Part shown: piece by piece, positions 7,864 through 15,826 of the stretch
Layout of the letters: each line of letters starts with the position of its first letter
Position numbering within the stretch: position 1 is the first letter of the stretch
Assembly (NCBI RefSeq): GCF_019550795.1
Contig: NZ_CP080545.1
Coordinates: 3,816,001 to 3,880,000 of the forward strand
Direction: 5' to 3'
Length of the DNA: 64,000 nucleotides
Origin: Paenibacillus sp. sptzw28
Lineage (GTDB): Bacteria > Bacillota > Bacilli > Paenibacillales > Paenibacillaceae
The notes under the pieces: generated by a model
Told to the model about the DNA's origin: nothing
What the model saw: the letters and a program-made list of their open reading frames with translations, nothing else
The model's database searches: none
Translations under genes and position numbers: made by a program

Positions 7864-8052
7864 GGATAATTACGCGATTCGGTATATTTTTATTGCATCC
7901 AAAATTGATTTTACCAGATTTACCCCTGATGATCAATACATTTCGCACATGCGAGCTGCGGAGTGTCATATAGCTTTCGCCGCTTTTTCTAAATTCACAC
8001 CCCTTAGCATAGACATCGGATCTGTTCCGATACATGCGAAGGGGTGTTTTTA
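7864..8052 (+). ncRNA. Candidate small RNA with promoter and terminator
   Basis: A transcript from the promoter at 7828-7857 would begin near 7864 and end at a strong terminator. There ACACCCCTT (7997-8005) pairs with AAGGGGTGT (8039-8047), with an inner ATCGGA/TCCGAT stem and a run of T. The length is about 190 nucleotides. The only open frame (from 7862) has no ribosome site and runs into the opposite-strand acetyltransferase gene. The terminator also closes that gene on the minus strand. I do not recognise the RNA family. Expression is inference. Confidence 0.5.
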
Positions 8053-8502
8053 CTTGGACCTATCATTCCCATTAAGCGCCTTCACCATTAGGACATGGGG
8101 AATGCCCTCCTCGATAAATTCTTCCGAGGCTCTTTCATAACCCAGTCCGAAGTAAAATGATTCAGCCTGCAGCTGACTGTTCAATTTCGCCTTGATCAGC
8201 CCCCGTTCACGGGCGATCTTCTCCAGAAAACGCACCGCCTCTCTGCCCAGTCCGTGCTTCCTGTAAGCAGACAGGACACAAATTCGTTCCAGCTTGGCTG
8301 TGCCGTCGACAATGCGCAGCCTTCCGGCAGCGGCCGGCTCACCATTAAGATATACAAGAATATGTTCCGCGACACCATCGAGCCGGTCAAAGCCATCGAT
8401 TTCAGCTTCCGGAGGCACGCCCTGCTCGTCAACAAAGACGGCTCGCCGAATTTGCAGAGCAAGCTCCAGTTCCTCTTGAACGGTTATTCGTTGTAGTTGC
8501 AC
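8050..8502 (-). CDS. GNAT acetyltransferase, YjcF/ElaA-like
   Basis: This small GNAT acetyltransferase carries the signature VFVDEQGVPPEAEIDGFD, which marks the YjcF/ElaA branch. The acetyl-CoA loop KHGLGREAV follows (normally Q/RxxGxG/A), then SFYFGLGY near the C-terminus. Substrate unknown. The GTG at 8502 has a G-rich site upstream (GGGGG, suitable spacing). The ATG at 8517 would add five residues but has no ribosome site. It ends inside the bidirectional hairpin at 7997-8052. Confidence 0.85.
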   Translation of the reverse strand: MQLQRITVQEELELALQIRRAVFVDEQGVPPEAEIDGFDRLDGVAEHILVYLNGEPAAAGRLRIVDGTAKLERICVLSAYRKHGLGREAVRFLEKIARERGLIKAKLNSQLQAESFYFGLGYERASEEFIEEGIPHVLMVKALNGNDRSK

Positions 8503-8517
8503 TTTGGATACCCCCAT

Positions 8518-9034
8518 TATTGATATTAAAAAATAAATGCGAGTCCAATACAGTCCTCTAGCAATAAAAGTCGGATTGCAATAACTCCGTCCTTATAAGT
8601 ATACAAAAGCTGCGATTTCGCTTCCACTCCCGATAAAAATGCACCCCCTGCAGCGGATGGGGTTAACCAAGAGGTTTCCGCTGCAAGGGGTGACATGAAC
8701 TTATACGCTGATGGCACGGATACGCCATCGGTGAGGTATATCAACGAAGAGAATCCCGTTACTGCAGCTGAGGGCTTCTTCCCGGAGTTTACAACAATAG
8801 ACTCGATGAAATTTAAAATTCGGACATGTATAAATGGAGATAAATTACTCTATTAATGATATTGAAGTAAGTAGAAGACGTGTTCGAGGAGGATATTGCA
8901 TTACGAAAGCCACAGATCAATCTCTTTATCGCAGCTTGGTAGTGACCTGCTTGAGGCGTAACTCTAACGGCTAAACGTAGTGTCGGTCCGGCCGGTGGCT
9001 TCAGTTTTATGAGCCGCAACCTCTGATCCGGGAT
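8518..9034 (+). other. Intergenic stretch with a decaying reading frame
   Basis: No intact gene is seen. On the plus strand a frame from about 8597 to 8850 reads through (containing NLYADGTDTPSVRYINEEN and AAEGFFPEF). After a one-base frame change it continues to about 8971 (SINDIEVSRRRVRGGYCITK). There is no start codon with a ribosome site. A good terminator follows at 9035, which fits the tail end of a lost gene. I do not recognise the protein. Confidence 0.3.
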
Positions 9035-9062
9035 GAAGGGGCATTTAAAGCCCCTTCTTTTT
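9035..9062 (+). terminator. Strong terminator with no intact gene upstream
   Basis: GAAGGGGC (9035-9042) pairs with GCCCCTTC (9050-9057) and is followed by TTTTT on the plus strand. The T-run is only on this strand, so it does not serve the minus-strand gene ending at 9107. It fits the decayed frame before it. Confidence 0.65.
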
Positions 9063-9106
9063 CGGACCGGATTCAGCTCTTTGCGGAGGATATTCAGTCT
9101 ATCATA

Positions 9107-9382
9107 TTATCCGTTTTCAACGATACTTAGCAGTTCTGCGGCAACTTCCTTTTGCGATTCGGGAATCGTATTCACCCATTCGCGGAGTGCCGACCGCACG
9201 CCACTGTCTGTCAGCCTCTGTGTCTCCATTATGTATTGGAGCTGCGGGGACAGAGTCAGACCTTCCTGCTCACTGATGTCGGCCGCCATGCCGACTGCGG
9301 TGGTAAGCATGCACGGGCGATGGTCTTCGAGGCTGCATTCCTTGTTCAATTCGTACACTTTCTCATTGTCTGGTTGATTCAT
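9107..9382 (-). CDS. Unknown small protein, second gene of c-di-GMP-riboswitch operon
   Basis: I do not recognise this 91-residue protein. It is acidic and probably helical, with no signal peptide or membrane segment. Two cysteines (in KECSLEDHRPCMLT) lie close together near the N-terminus. The ATG at 9382 follows GGGGAGG at good spacing and lies inside the end of the upstream gene (20-base overlap), so the two are translationally coupled. The upstream partner also has a pair of cysteines, so a shared metal or redox function is conceivable but unproven. Confidence 0.7.
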   Translation of the reverse strand: MNQPDNEKVYELNKECSLEDHRPCMLTTAVGMAADISEQEGLTLSPQLQYIMETQRLTDSGVRSALREWVNTIPESQKEVAAELLSIVENG

Positions 9383-10106
9383 AAGATTTACCTCCCCAGG
9401 CTTTGAGTACATCCTGGCGAAATCTTGAATTCAGCTCCGCCGCTTCCTTCTGGGCAAGCTTTAATGTCTCGGAGTCCGGGTCGCCATTGACCTTACGCGA
9501 GATTTCAGCAAAGCGGGCCGCCGCTATTTCAAGGTCATCCGGTGTGACGATGCCATTCACAAGCTTATGTCGTGCCTCGCGGATCTCCGGCAATACCTGT
9601 TTAATTTCATCGCGCATCTCCGGCTCCAGGCGCAGCAGCTTCTCCGGTGCAAAACGAATCCGTTCGAGGCCATTCACATGCTCCTCCGAACGCTCCAGCC
9701 GCAGCTGCACCTCGGGATGTTCTATACCGTCCGCCCTGGCGAAGCGGATTGCCTCTTTGAGTGCCGCGGCAATCGCCGTAAGCTCCGGTACGGGTTCGGC
9801 AAGTTTCTCCTGTATAGCGGAAATACCCTCAGCATACTTGGCTAGAACTTCACGGTCCTTCTCCGGAGTCGCGGCCAGCTTCTCCGGGGTCAAGTCGTAC
9901 TCCATCAGCGCGGAAATCTCTTCGCGTGCCGTCTCTGCATCCCCCGCCTTGAGCGCAGCCGAAACCGCCGACAAATGCGCTCTGGTGCACGGGATACAAC
10001 CGACCGACACGTGCATGTCCGGCGCATACTGGCTGTATGGCTTCGCTGGTTCAAGCGGGGTCACCGCTTCGTTAACATCTGTATAATTTCCTCCGACAAT
10101 ACCCAT
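9363..10106 (-). CDS. Unknown helical protein with a CxxC, behind a c-di-GMP riboswitch
   Basis: I do not recognise this 247-residue protein. The start at 10106 (MGIVGGNYTDV) follows TTTGAGGAGG; an upstream ATG at 10139 has no ribosome site. The first 35 residues look extended. VGCIPCTRAHL at about 33-43 holds a CxxC followed by His. The rest is strongly helical and charged (long stretches such as EKLLRLEPEMRDEIK), as in a bundle or coiled coil. No signal peptide or membrane segment is seen. A c-di-GMP-I riboswitch with a terminator lies 120-260 bases upstream, so expression should follow the motility/biofilm second messenger. Function unknown. Confidence 0.75.
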   Translation of the reverse strand: MGIVGGNYTDVNEAVTPLEPAKPYSQYAPDMHVSVGCIPCTRAHLSAVSAALKAGDAETAREEISALMEYDLTPEKLAATPEKDREVLAKYAEGISAIQEKLAEPVPELTAIAAALKEAIRFARADGIEHPEVQLRLERSEEHVNGLERIRFAPEKLLRLEPEMRDEIKQVLPEIREARHKLVNGIVTPDDLEIAAARFAEISRKVNGDPDSETLKLAQKEAAELNSRFRQDVLKAWGGKSYESTRQ

Positions 10107-10221
10107 TAGATTAGCCTCCTCAAATAATTGCCGTTTCACGACAGATCATGAAAGTATGTCTGCCCACTACACAAATGACTACCGACGTTTACGTTTAGGG
10201 ACTACCTGGCTATTTGTACGC

Positions 10222-10267
10222 AAAAAAACCCCTGTCCATCATAGAATAAATATGAATAGACGGGGGT
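10222..10267 (-). terminator. Riboswitch expression-platform terminator
   Basis: On the minus strand ACCCCCGTC (10267-10259) pairs with GACAGGGGT (10236-10228), followed by seven T. The same 5' strand can instead form GACGGG TACC CCCGTC (10274-10259), a mutually exclusive antiterminator, as expected for riboswitch control of the genes at 10106-9107. Confidence 0.75.
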
Positions 10268-10299
10268 ACCCGTCGTATTCGGTAGCTGGCAGGCATCGT

Positions 10300-10370
10300 G
10301 GCATTATTTATCCACCTTAGCCCCTATAGCTTTGCGTCCCCACTTTTCAATGGGTTTGCCGTTGTCGTAC
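10300..10370 (-). promoter_or_regulatory. Cyclic-di-GMP-I (GEMM) riboswitch
   Basis: The minus strand reads GGCAAACCCATTGAAAAGTG then GGGACGCAAAGCTATAGGGG then CTAAGG (core about 10312-10360). This matches the GEMM consensus, including the conserved GGCAAACC, the GAAA tetraloop-like turn and GACGCAAAGCYA. It lies between a promoter (10372-10399) and a terminator/antiterminator pair, upstream of the two unknown genes. Ligand assignment rests on the consensus only. Confidence 0.88.
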
Positions 10371-10371
10371 G

Positions 10372-10399
10372 ATGATATGCATTTGTCGTGTATTGTCAA
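10372..10399 (-). promoter_or_regulatory. Promoter of the riboswitch operon
   Basis: On the minus strand TTGACA (10399-10394) and TATCAT (10377-10372) are separated by 16 bases. Transcription would start near 10365, directly before the aptamer. Confidence 0.65.
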
Positions 10400-10930
10400 T
10401 TTACACGATGTTTTTTTGTTTTGGAATAGGACTTTTTGATTATTTTACCAAAATACAATTCATTAGTCCTGTTTTCTGAAACGCTTACATTTATTTGTTT
10501 TTTTTGTTAATCATGCAATGCTTGGAGGGGAGCTGACGGGTTGTGCCATCCGCCATGCCGGCATGCTGACGAATCAAGAAGATGGCCTCCGTCTCTGCAA
10601 CCATGAGCAGACGGGGGTCTCTTTATGTCTCTGTATGTATAGGAAAACGAGTATCGCAAAGGGATTTCCGGTGCACAATCCATAGACGGATAATAATGAA
10701 TTTTCATGATTTTAATATAAGACTTAAGGTTTAGGACGCTTAAGTTGAGTCAGGATCAAAATCTGTCTAAATTTGTTGCAATCCTTCGAACTAATCTCGT
10801 ACTGGTCAAACCTGTTCGTCCGAAAGGAGATATAAAGCGTCTCATGAGAGACGGACCCCGCGTTTCATCGCCGGAGTTTTAAACAGGATGGAATACTTCT
10901 GAATCCGGGCCGAGAATTTTTAATTAATCG
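10400..10930. other. Long intergenic region without a gene
   Basis: No supported gene lies here. An open frame at 10507-10707 (minus) has no ribosome site and contains a hairpin (CCTCCGTCT near 10587-10595 against AGACGGGGG). There is an inverted repeat ACTTAAG-N10-CTTAAGT near 10723-10747 and a CGTCTC/GAGACG hairpin near 10849-10864. A cre-like TGAAACGCTTACA near 10478-10490 deviates from consensus by one base. Confidence 0.4.
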
Positions 10931-11112
10931 TCAGCTCTGCCAGCCAATTTGGCGCACAGCCGAATCGGCGCTGTTCATAAATTCGATATGCTTAAAGCCC
11001 CATCCGCACAGCTCTCGGAGCTGGTTGGTCAGCATACCCTGTGTCACATTCGGAAGCAGGCGTCTTAATTCCCCGAACCGTTTGGTCCCGTCTTTCAGCA
11101 AAATAAACAAAA
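10931..11112 (-). pseudogene. Truncated HxlR-family regulator
   Basis: The minus strand encodes [20 protein letters not shown] then [15 protein letters not shown], which is the winged-helix core of HxlR-type regulators. The start and the first 20 or so residues are missing because the IS left end begins at about 11110. The usual C-terminal VPPKVEYSLT segment is also absent, the frame ending instead at 10931. It is a remnant of a regulator gene interrupted by the insertion and then decayed. Confidence 0.6.
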
Positions 11113-11162
11113 TGAGGGGCCAATGTCATTTAGTTAAGGCGCATAGCCAAAAATCAAGAACA

Positions 11163-11198
11163 AGAGCAGGTTATCGAAAAGATAGCCGGCTCTTTTTT
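11163..11198 (+). terminator. Terminator in the IS leader
   Basis: AAGAGC...TTATC (11163-11175) pairs with GATA...GCTCT (11181-11193), followed by six T. Such hairpins shield transposase genes from read-through transcription. Confidence 0.65.
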
Positions 11199-11280
11199 GT
11201 GCGAAAAAGAGAAAAAGGACTTGATAAGTAGGTGGAAATGTGTTGAGAAGCCCCTTGAAAAAACGAGGAGGTTTTGCCAA

Positions 11281-12590
11281 TGAATGAGTACGCGAATTCG
11301 CTAAAAGAAACACTGACATACCTCATACGAGAAATGTCATCCGCACCAGCACCTTATGTCAATAACCTGAAAAAGATTTTACCCGAAAGAAAAAACTGCC
11401 TTTTGAAACGGTTATGCAACTCCTGATTTCAATGGGAGGCAACAGCCTATATAAGGAACTCCTGGAATCGCAGGGGTATGACGTAAACACCGCAACCACG
11501 TCTGCTTTTGTCCAACAGAGAAATAAAATCCTGCCGTCTGCTGTGGAATTCTTGTTTCACGAATTTACGCAAGCGTACACGGATATCAAAGACTACCGAG
11601 GTTATCGATTGCTTGCCGTTGACGGTTCGGATTTACTTATCGCAACTGACCCTGCGGATACGGACACCTATTTTCAAAATCAACCGGACACAAAAGGCTT
11701 TAACCTTCTGCATTTGAACGCAGCCTATGACTTATGTAACCGACTTTACGTGGATGCCATTGTTCAGCCGCGAAGGTTGTGCAACGAGGGAAAGGCACTA
11801 GCTGCGATGGTTGACCGTTCCCCCTTCAAAGGCAAAACCATTGTTATTGCCGATCGAGGTTATTAAAGCTACAACAATTTCGCGCATGTCGAGCGTAAAG
11901 GGTGGAACTACGTCATACGGGTAAAGGATTTGGATTCCAATGGTATTCTTTCGGGCTTAAGTTTGCCCGCAAGCGAGGAGTTTGATCGTGACATTCATCT
12001 GATACTCACCAAAAAACAAACTAACGAGGTCAAAGCTCATCCTGAGATTTACAGGTTCGTCCCTTCCACATCTACCTTTGATTTTTTGGATTTGCAGGAG
12101 AGCTTTTTCCTTTCGGGTTGTTCGTTTCTTCCTGCCTAATAACACTTATGAAACCATCATTACGGATCTTTCTGCCGCTGATTTCCCAGCCGATGAAATC
12201 AAGTCCATTTATAACATGCGATGGGGGATTGAAACCTCGTTCAGGGCATTAAAGTACACCGTTGGTCTGACAAATTTTCACGCAAAGAGACGAGAGTCCA
12301 TCACCCAGGAGATTTTCGCAAGAATGATCATGTACAATTTTGCTGAAATGATGACCTCGCACGTCGTCATTTCCCTAATGGATAAACGGCACCAATACCA
12401 AGTCAACTTCACGGTTGCCGTTTACGTGTGCAGACATTTTTTGCGCTCACGAGGTGATGAACCTCCGCTCGATGTTGAAGCGGTGATCCGAAAAAACATT
12501 TTGCCGATCCGACCCATTCGCCCAGGGCAGAAGAATACGCGCAAAATCCGCTCTAAATCAGCTGTTAGCTTCGTCTACAGAGTAGCATAA
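11281..12590 (+). pseudogene. IS4-family DDE transposase, three lesions
   Basis: The intact gene would encode about 435 residues, starting MNEYANSLKETLTYLIREM after GAGGAGG. Lesion one is a missing A in the A-run near 11372, after which the frame resumes as MQLLISMGGNSLYKELL. Lesion two is a stop at 11864 (TAA where GAA would read RGYESYNNF). Lesion three is a one-base frame change near 12105, after which RFFLPNNTYETII continues. DDE-family landmarks remain: LLAVDGSDL (first Asp), IVIADRGY (second Asp), and YNMRWGIETSFRALK (the YREK-like Glu region). Transposition from this copy is not possible. Confidence 0.85.
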
Positions 12591-12787
12591 TTCAGTCCAT
12601 ATGAACATTATTTTAAGCGGGTATTCCATCCGCTTTGTTTGCTGAACGCTTTTCTCCTTGCTTGCACAAAAAAACAAACGGCACAGGGCTTTTTCCCATG
12701 CCGTTCTGATATTCCAATTTTCCCCCGTTCTATCTTTGAGCTAAACCTCACGGACGGTTCTTTAATCGAATGGCTAGTGTATTGTGA

Positions 12788-14383
12788 TTATGGATTAACA
12801 AACTGCCATTGCAAGTTGGTACTTGGATCATTGCTCCACATTATCAAGTCGGAGCCGTTAGTCGTATTGCCGCCGCCATCCAAATAAAGGCCGGTAGCGA
12901 CGTTCTTTATCCTGTAGTTGCTCCCATATTCTTCCAGAACCCACCACTGGTTGTTGCTGCTACTGCTGCTCCACTGTCTGCAAATGGAACCGCTCGGAAG
13001 TCCCTGCCCGTCGAGATACAGCCCTGTAGCAACATTTTTGATTTTATAATAGCTGCCGTAGAATTCCAATACCCATCTTTGGTTGTTGCTGGTGCTGTCG
13101 CTCCATTGGCCAGCATTTTGATTGTTTACGGTACGGCCCATGCCGTCAATATATAACCCTGTCGTCACGTTCTTCATTTTAGTGGTGTTCATGACACTCA
13201 TGATCGCATCAATAATTCCCTGTTGAGTGATCGTATTAGTAGACCTGTCAAATAATCCAAAGCCATACTGTCCGTTATAATTATTATCCCAAATAATAGG
13301 TACCGCACCGTATTTCTTAGCCGTGGCGCTTACTGCTTTGGCATATGCCGCGCGATACGTATTATTCGATGAATCAAAATTTGTTTTATCTACAGAACCA
13401 TATTCACCGACGACTACAGGATATCCTTGTGTTACGAATTTATCATACATGGACTTCAACTGCGAATCCAAATAATCTTCCTGGCCCCAGGTTGATTTTT
13501 TCGAGGTGTTGGTCGCGGTTGCTCCCCATTGGGTGATGGTGCCGGATTCTTCGCCGGCGAAGTCCCAAGGCGAGTAATAATGAACGGAGATCATGATTCT
13601 CTTCTCGGAACTCGGTATTGAAGATGATCTGTAATTGTCCGTCGGAACCACAAAGCCATATTGGCCTGCTGTATAATCAATGTTCGTATACCAACCCGGA
13701 ACAAGCAGCCATCTGGCGCCATTGTTTCCTCCGGTTTGTCTTACGGTATCGATGAAGATTTGATTTAATGTATTAAGGTTTGAATAGTAGGTGGGGTCAG
13801 GATTGCCACTGCCATAACCTACTTCGTTCATGGATTCAAAGATCAAATGCTCATCATAATTGACAAACGTATTCGCAATCTGCTGCCAAACTTTTTGATA
13901 TTTAGCCCTGAGCGTTGTTTGGTCGCTTGAATTGACGTGAATCCAAGCCCCGGTAGAGTCTTGGAGCCCGTCATGATGGATGTTGATAATAACATACAGG
14001 CCCTCGTTGTAGGCATAGTCCACGTAAGTTTTCACTTTGTTCAGCCATGTGGCATTAATGGAATAATTAGGTGCGCTACCGATGAAATTCATGTACGAAA
14101 CAGGGATACGGATCGTTTTGAAGCCTGCAGCCTTTACCTTTTGAATGAACGCTTGCGTTACATTAGGAGTGCTTTCGAAGGGTGTACCGTTGTTAGCGAG
14201 ATCTAACTGATTGCCATAATTCCAGCCCGCACCCATTTCAAAGACCATTTGCGAAGCATTCAACTGGGTGAAATCGGCCGTTTCTGCTGCTGATGCCACT
14301 TGACTCCAACCGGGAATGACCATTGAAAACACTAATGCCATTGCTAACATAAAGCCCTTGAACGGTTTAACTTTTGACAGCAT
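12788..14383 (-). CDS. Secreted GH5 endoglucanase with C-terminal ricin-type domain
   Basis: This is an extracellular cellulase of 531 residues. It has a signal peptide ending near ASAAE at residue 33 and a GH5 catalytic domain at about 40-385. The acid/base Glu lies in FESMNEVGYG and the nucleophile Glu in VVVGEYGSVD. A C-terminal trefoil ricin/CBM13-type domain at about 390-531 has three repeats, each with LYIDG/LYLDG and QW/RWVLE. It hydrolyses beta-1,4-glucans such as cellulose; xyloglucan or mannan activity cannot be excluded. Its base composition is lower in GC than the core genes. A cre-like site lies in the leader at 14419, suggesting carbon catabolite control. Confidence 0.92.
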   Translation of the reverse strand: MLSKVKPFKGFMLAMALVFSMVIPGWSQVASAAETADFTQLNASQMVFEMGAGWNYGNQLDLANNGTPFESTPNVTQAFIQKVKAAGFKTIRIPVSYMNFIGSAPNYSINATWLNKVKTYVDYAYNEGLYVIINIHHDGLQDSTGAWIHVNSSDQTTLRAKYQKVWQQIANTFVNYDEHLIFESMNEVGYGSGNPDPTYYSNLNTLNQIFIDTVRQTGGNNGARWLLVPGWYTNIDYTAGQYGFVVPTDNYRSSSIPSSEKRIMISVHYYSPWDFAGEESGTITQWGATATNTSKKSTWGQEDYLDSQLKSMYDKFVTQGYPVVVGEYGSVDKTNFDSSNNTYRAAYAKAVSATAKKYGAVPIIWDNNYNGQYGFGLFDRSTNTITQQGIIDAIMSVMNTTKMKNVTTGLYIDGMGRTVNNQNAGQWSDSTSNNQRWVLEFYGSYYKIKNVATGLYLDGQGLPSGSICRQWSSSSSNNQWWVLEEYGSNYRIKNVATGLYLDGGGNTTNGSDLIMWSNDPSTNLQWQFVNP

Positions 14384-14418
14384 GCCAAAAACCTCCTTCT
14401 CTTCTAGGAAACGAGTTT

Positions 14419-14433
14419 TGAAAAACGCTTACA
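14419..14433 (-). promoter_or_regulatory. Possible CcpA (cre) site in cellulase leader
   Basis: TGAAAAACGCTTACA (plus strand) resembles the cre operator core and lies 36-50 bases upstream of the cellulase start. It is one base longer than the consensus, so the call is tentative. Confidence 0.35.
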
Positions 14434-14631
14434 AACAATAGCAGGCCTTTTGATTTCCCTCCTTTCTAAGAACGGTCTCATAGAATGTCTTTCTGAAGAC
14501 CAGAGTGAGCAGCTGCTGTGCTGCAAGCCCATTATATAATGGTAAGTGCCAAGAAAATACCCCATAAATTGACTCAAAACCAGACAAAAATATTGAAAAA
14601 GTAAGAACGCATGCGTAGGAAATGGCCACGA

Positions 14632-14659
14632 AGAAAAAAGAACCGGCGGAGGCCGCCGG
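14632..14659 (-). terminator. Terminator after the rhodanese remnant
   Basis: The minus strand has CCGGCGG CC TCCGCCGG (14659-14643) followed by TTCTTTTTTC (14642-14633). It ends the crp-rhodanese unit. Confidence 0.75.
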
Positions 14660-14670
14660 CTAGTCGAGGC

Positions 14671-14990
14671 TTATTGCGGCGGATACTGTTCTATACCCGG
14701 AATGGTGTAGATTCTGCTATATCCTGCATCTATAAGTGCTTGTGCCGCTAAAGAACTCTTATACCCCTTTTGACAGTAAAGGATTAGTGGAGTATCCTTT
14801 CTATCGCATACCGAGAACGGGTTATTGGATATATCCTGTAACGGTATACAAATGCTTTCCTGTATATGTCCGATCTTATAATCCTCATGAGTCCGTACAT
14901 CAACAATCTTTGCAGTTTTATCATTGTAATATCAGCTTCCATGCTTCATCGGGGGACAGATGTTTACTTTGAAATACTCTGCCTCCTGTC
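14671..14990 (-). pseudogene. Frameshifted rhodanese-domain protein
   Basis: The minus strand keeps a nearly complete single rhodanese domain: KIVDVRTHEDYKIGHI, then the active-site loop CQKGYKSSLAAQALIDAGY, ending at a stop at 14671. The first part (HLSPDEAWKLI) is one frame away, with the frame change near 14930, and no clear start codon follows the AGGAGG near 14985. Rhodaneses carry sulfur on the active Cys, which is intact here. It lies directly behind a Crp/Fnr regulator that is also frameshifted. The domain beyond the frameshift could still be made only from an internal start, for which I see no ribosome site. Confidence 0.65.
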
Positions 14991-15796
14991 TGAGGAATAC
15001 GCTGGCTGGTCCTTGTCAAGCATTCTTACAACAACTGCTGCTGCTTCAGCGCGAGTTAAACTGCCCAGAACGACGAACACGGTACTGTCGCGCGCGTGCA
15101 TGATACCTTTAACATACACCTCACATTCGGTCTGATGCAATTCCTTCATTTTCTCGCGTCTCACGATACTGATCTTCCCGCGCTTCGTATCGATAAGGCC
15201 GCTTCTTTTAAACTTCGCGAGCGTCCGGCTGACGACCTCCCGGGCTGTTCCAAGCTCTACAGCAAGCGCTTCATGCGTGACACTCACATCCGCACGATCG
15301 GGTTCAGTTGCCACTCCGCCAATCGTTTCTCAACACTCTCAAAGAGAACGTTGTGAAGCATAGTCCAAAGCTGCATAAAACCGTCCAATATATTCTCAAA
15401 GATATAATTCCACAGGTGCGGGTAAACTTGAATCCATTTCAAAAAAGCGGACTTCTGCACAAACAGGACCCGAATTTGAGTTTCGGATATCATATAACCC
15501 GGATATTCGCGTTCGCTGAGCGAGCTTAAAACCATCAAGGCGCAAACATCGCCGGCTGTAAGGCGGGCCTCGATAACTTCCCTGCCGTTCTCCCCGGATC
15601 CCACGATCTTCACAGTTCCCTCGAGAATAAAAATCGACGCGATTCTGCAGCGCTCCGCATCAAACACGACCGTTTTCCCCGGATAGCTTCGTATTTGCGG
15701 CTGACATTCATCCCAGTCAGGCCCAGCTATGGACCGAAGCATGGGGAAAGTATCAAACACGCCGGAGGACTCCAGCTTTTCCTTCATCCCTTTCAT
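14964..15796 (-). pseudogene. Frameshifted Crp/Fnr-family regulator
   Basis: The first frame (15796-15284) holds the cyclic-nucleotide-binding-like beta-barrel: FILEGTVKIVGSGENGREV, LTAGDVCAL, and the dimer helix ending EKRLAEW. The next frame (15314-14964) continues with the winged helix: VTHEALAVELGTAREVVSRT and LIDTKRGKISIVRR. One or two bases are missing near 15306, after RLAEW. Joined, they make a protein of about 270 residues, with about 50 residues past the usual C-terminus. Such regulators often sit beside rhodanese genes in sulfur or redox control. Sequencing error is an alternative explanation. Confidence 0.75.
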
Positions 15797-15826
15797 CCGT
15801 TCCCTCCCGCTTCACGCTCCGATGTA

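Larger units (their letters stand above)
11110..12775 (+). mobile_element. Decayed IS4-family insertion sequence
   Basis: The element is bounded on the left by a terminal sequence near 11111-11140 (CAATGTCATTTAGTTAAG) and on the right near 12760-12775 (reverse complement GCCATTCGATTAAAG). These two ends agree at about nine of thirteen positions, so the boundaries are approximate. It carries one broken transposase gene (11281-12590) and a leader terminator (11163-11198). It cuts an HxlR regulator gene on the left. I could not identify a target duplication. Confidence 0.6.

Noticed and set aside
7862..8140. 92-codon plus-strand frame behind the strong promoter
   Set aside because: No ribosome site, no recognisable protein, passes through a terminator and into the opposite-strand acetyltransferase gene. 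A small RNA explains the promoter and terminator better.
10507..10707. 66-codon minus-strand frame between the riboswitch promoter and the HxlR remnant
   Set aside because: No ribosome site and odd composition (many His, Cys, Arg) from hairpin sequence; nothing supports translation.
12639..12887. 82-codon plus-strand frame at the right end of the IS
   Set aside because: It runs from the IS end into the antisense of the cellulase gene and lacks any protein signature.
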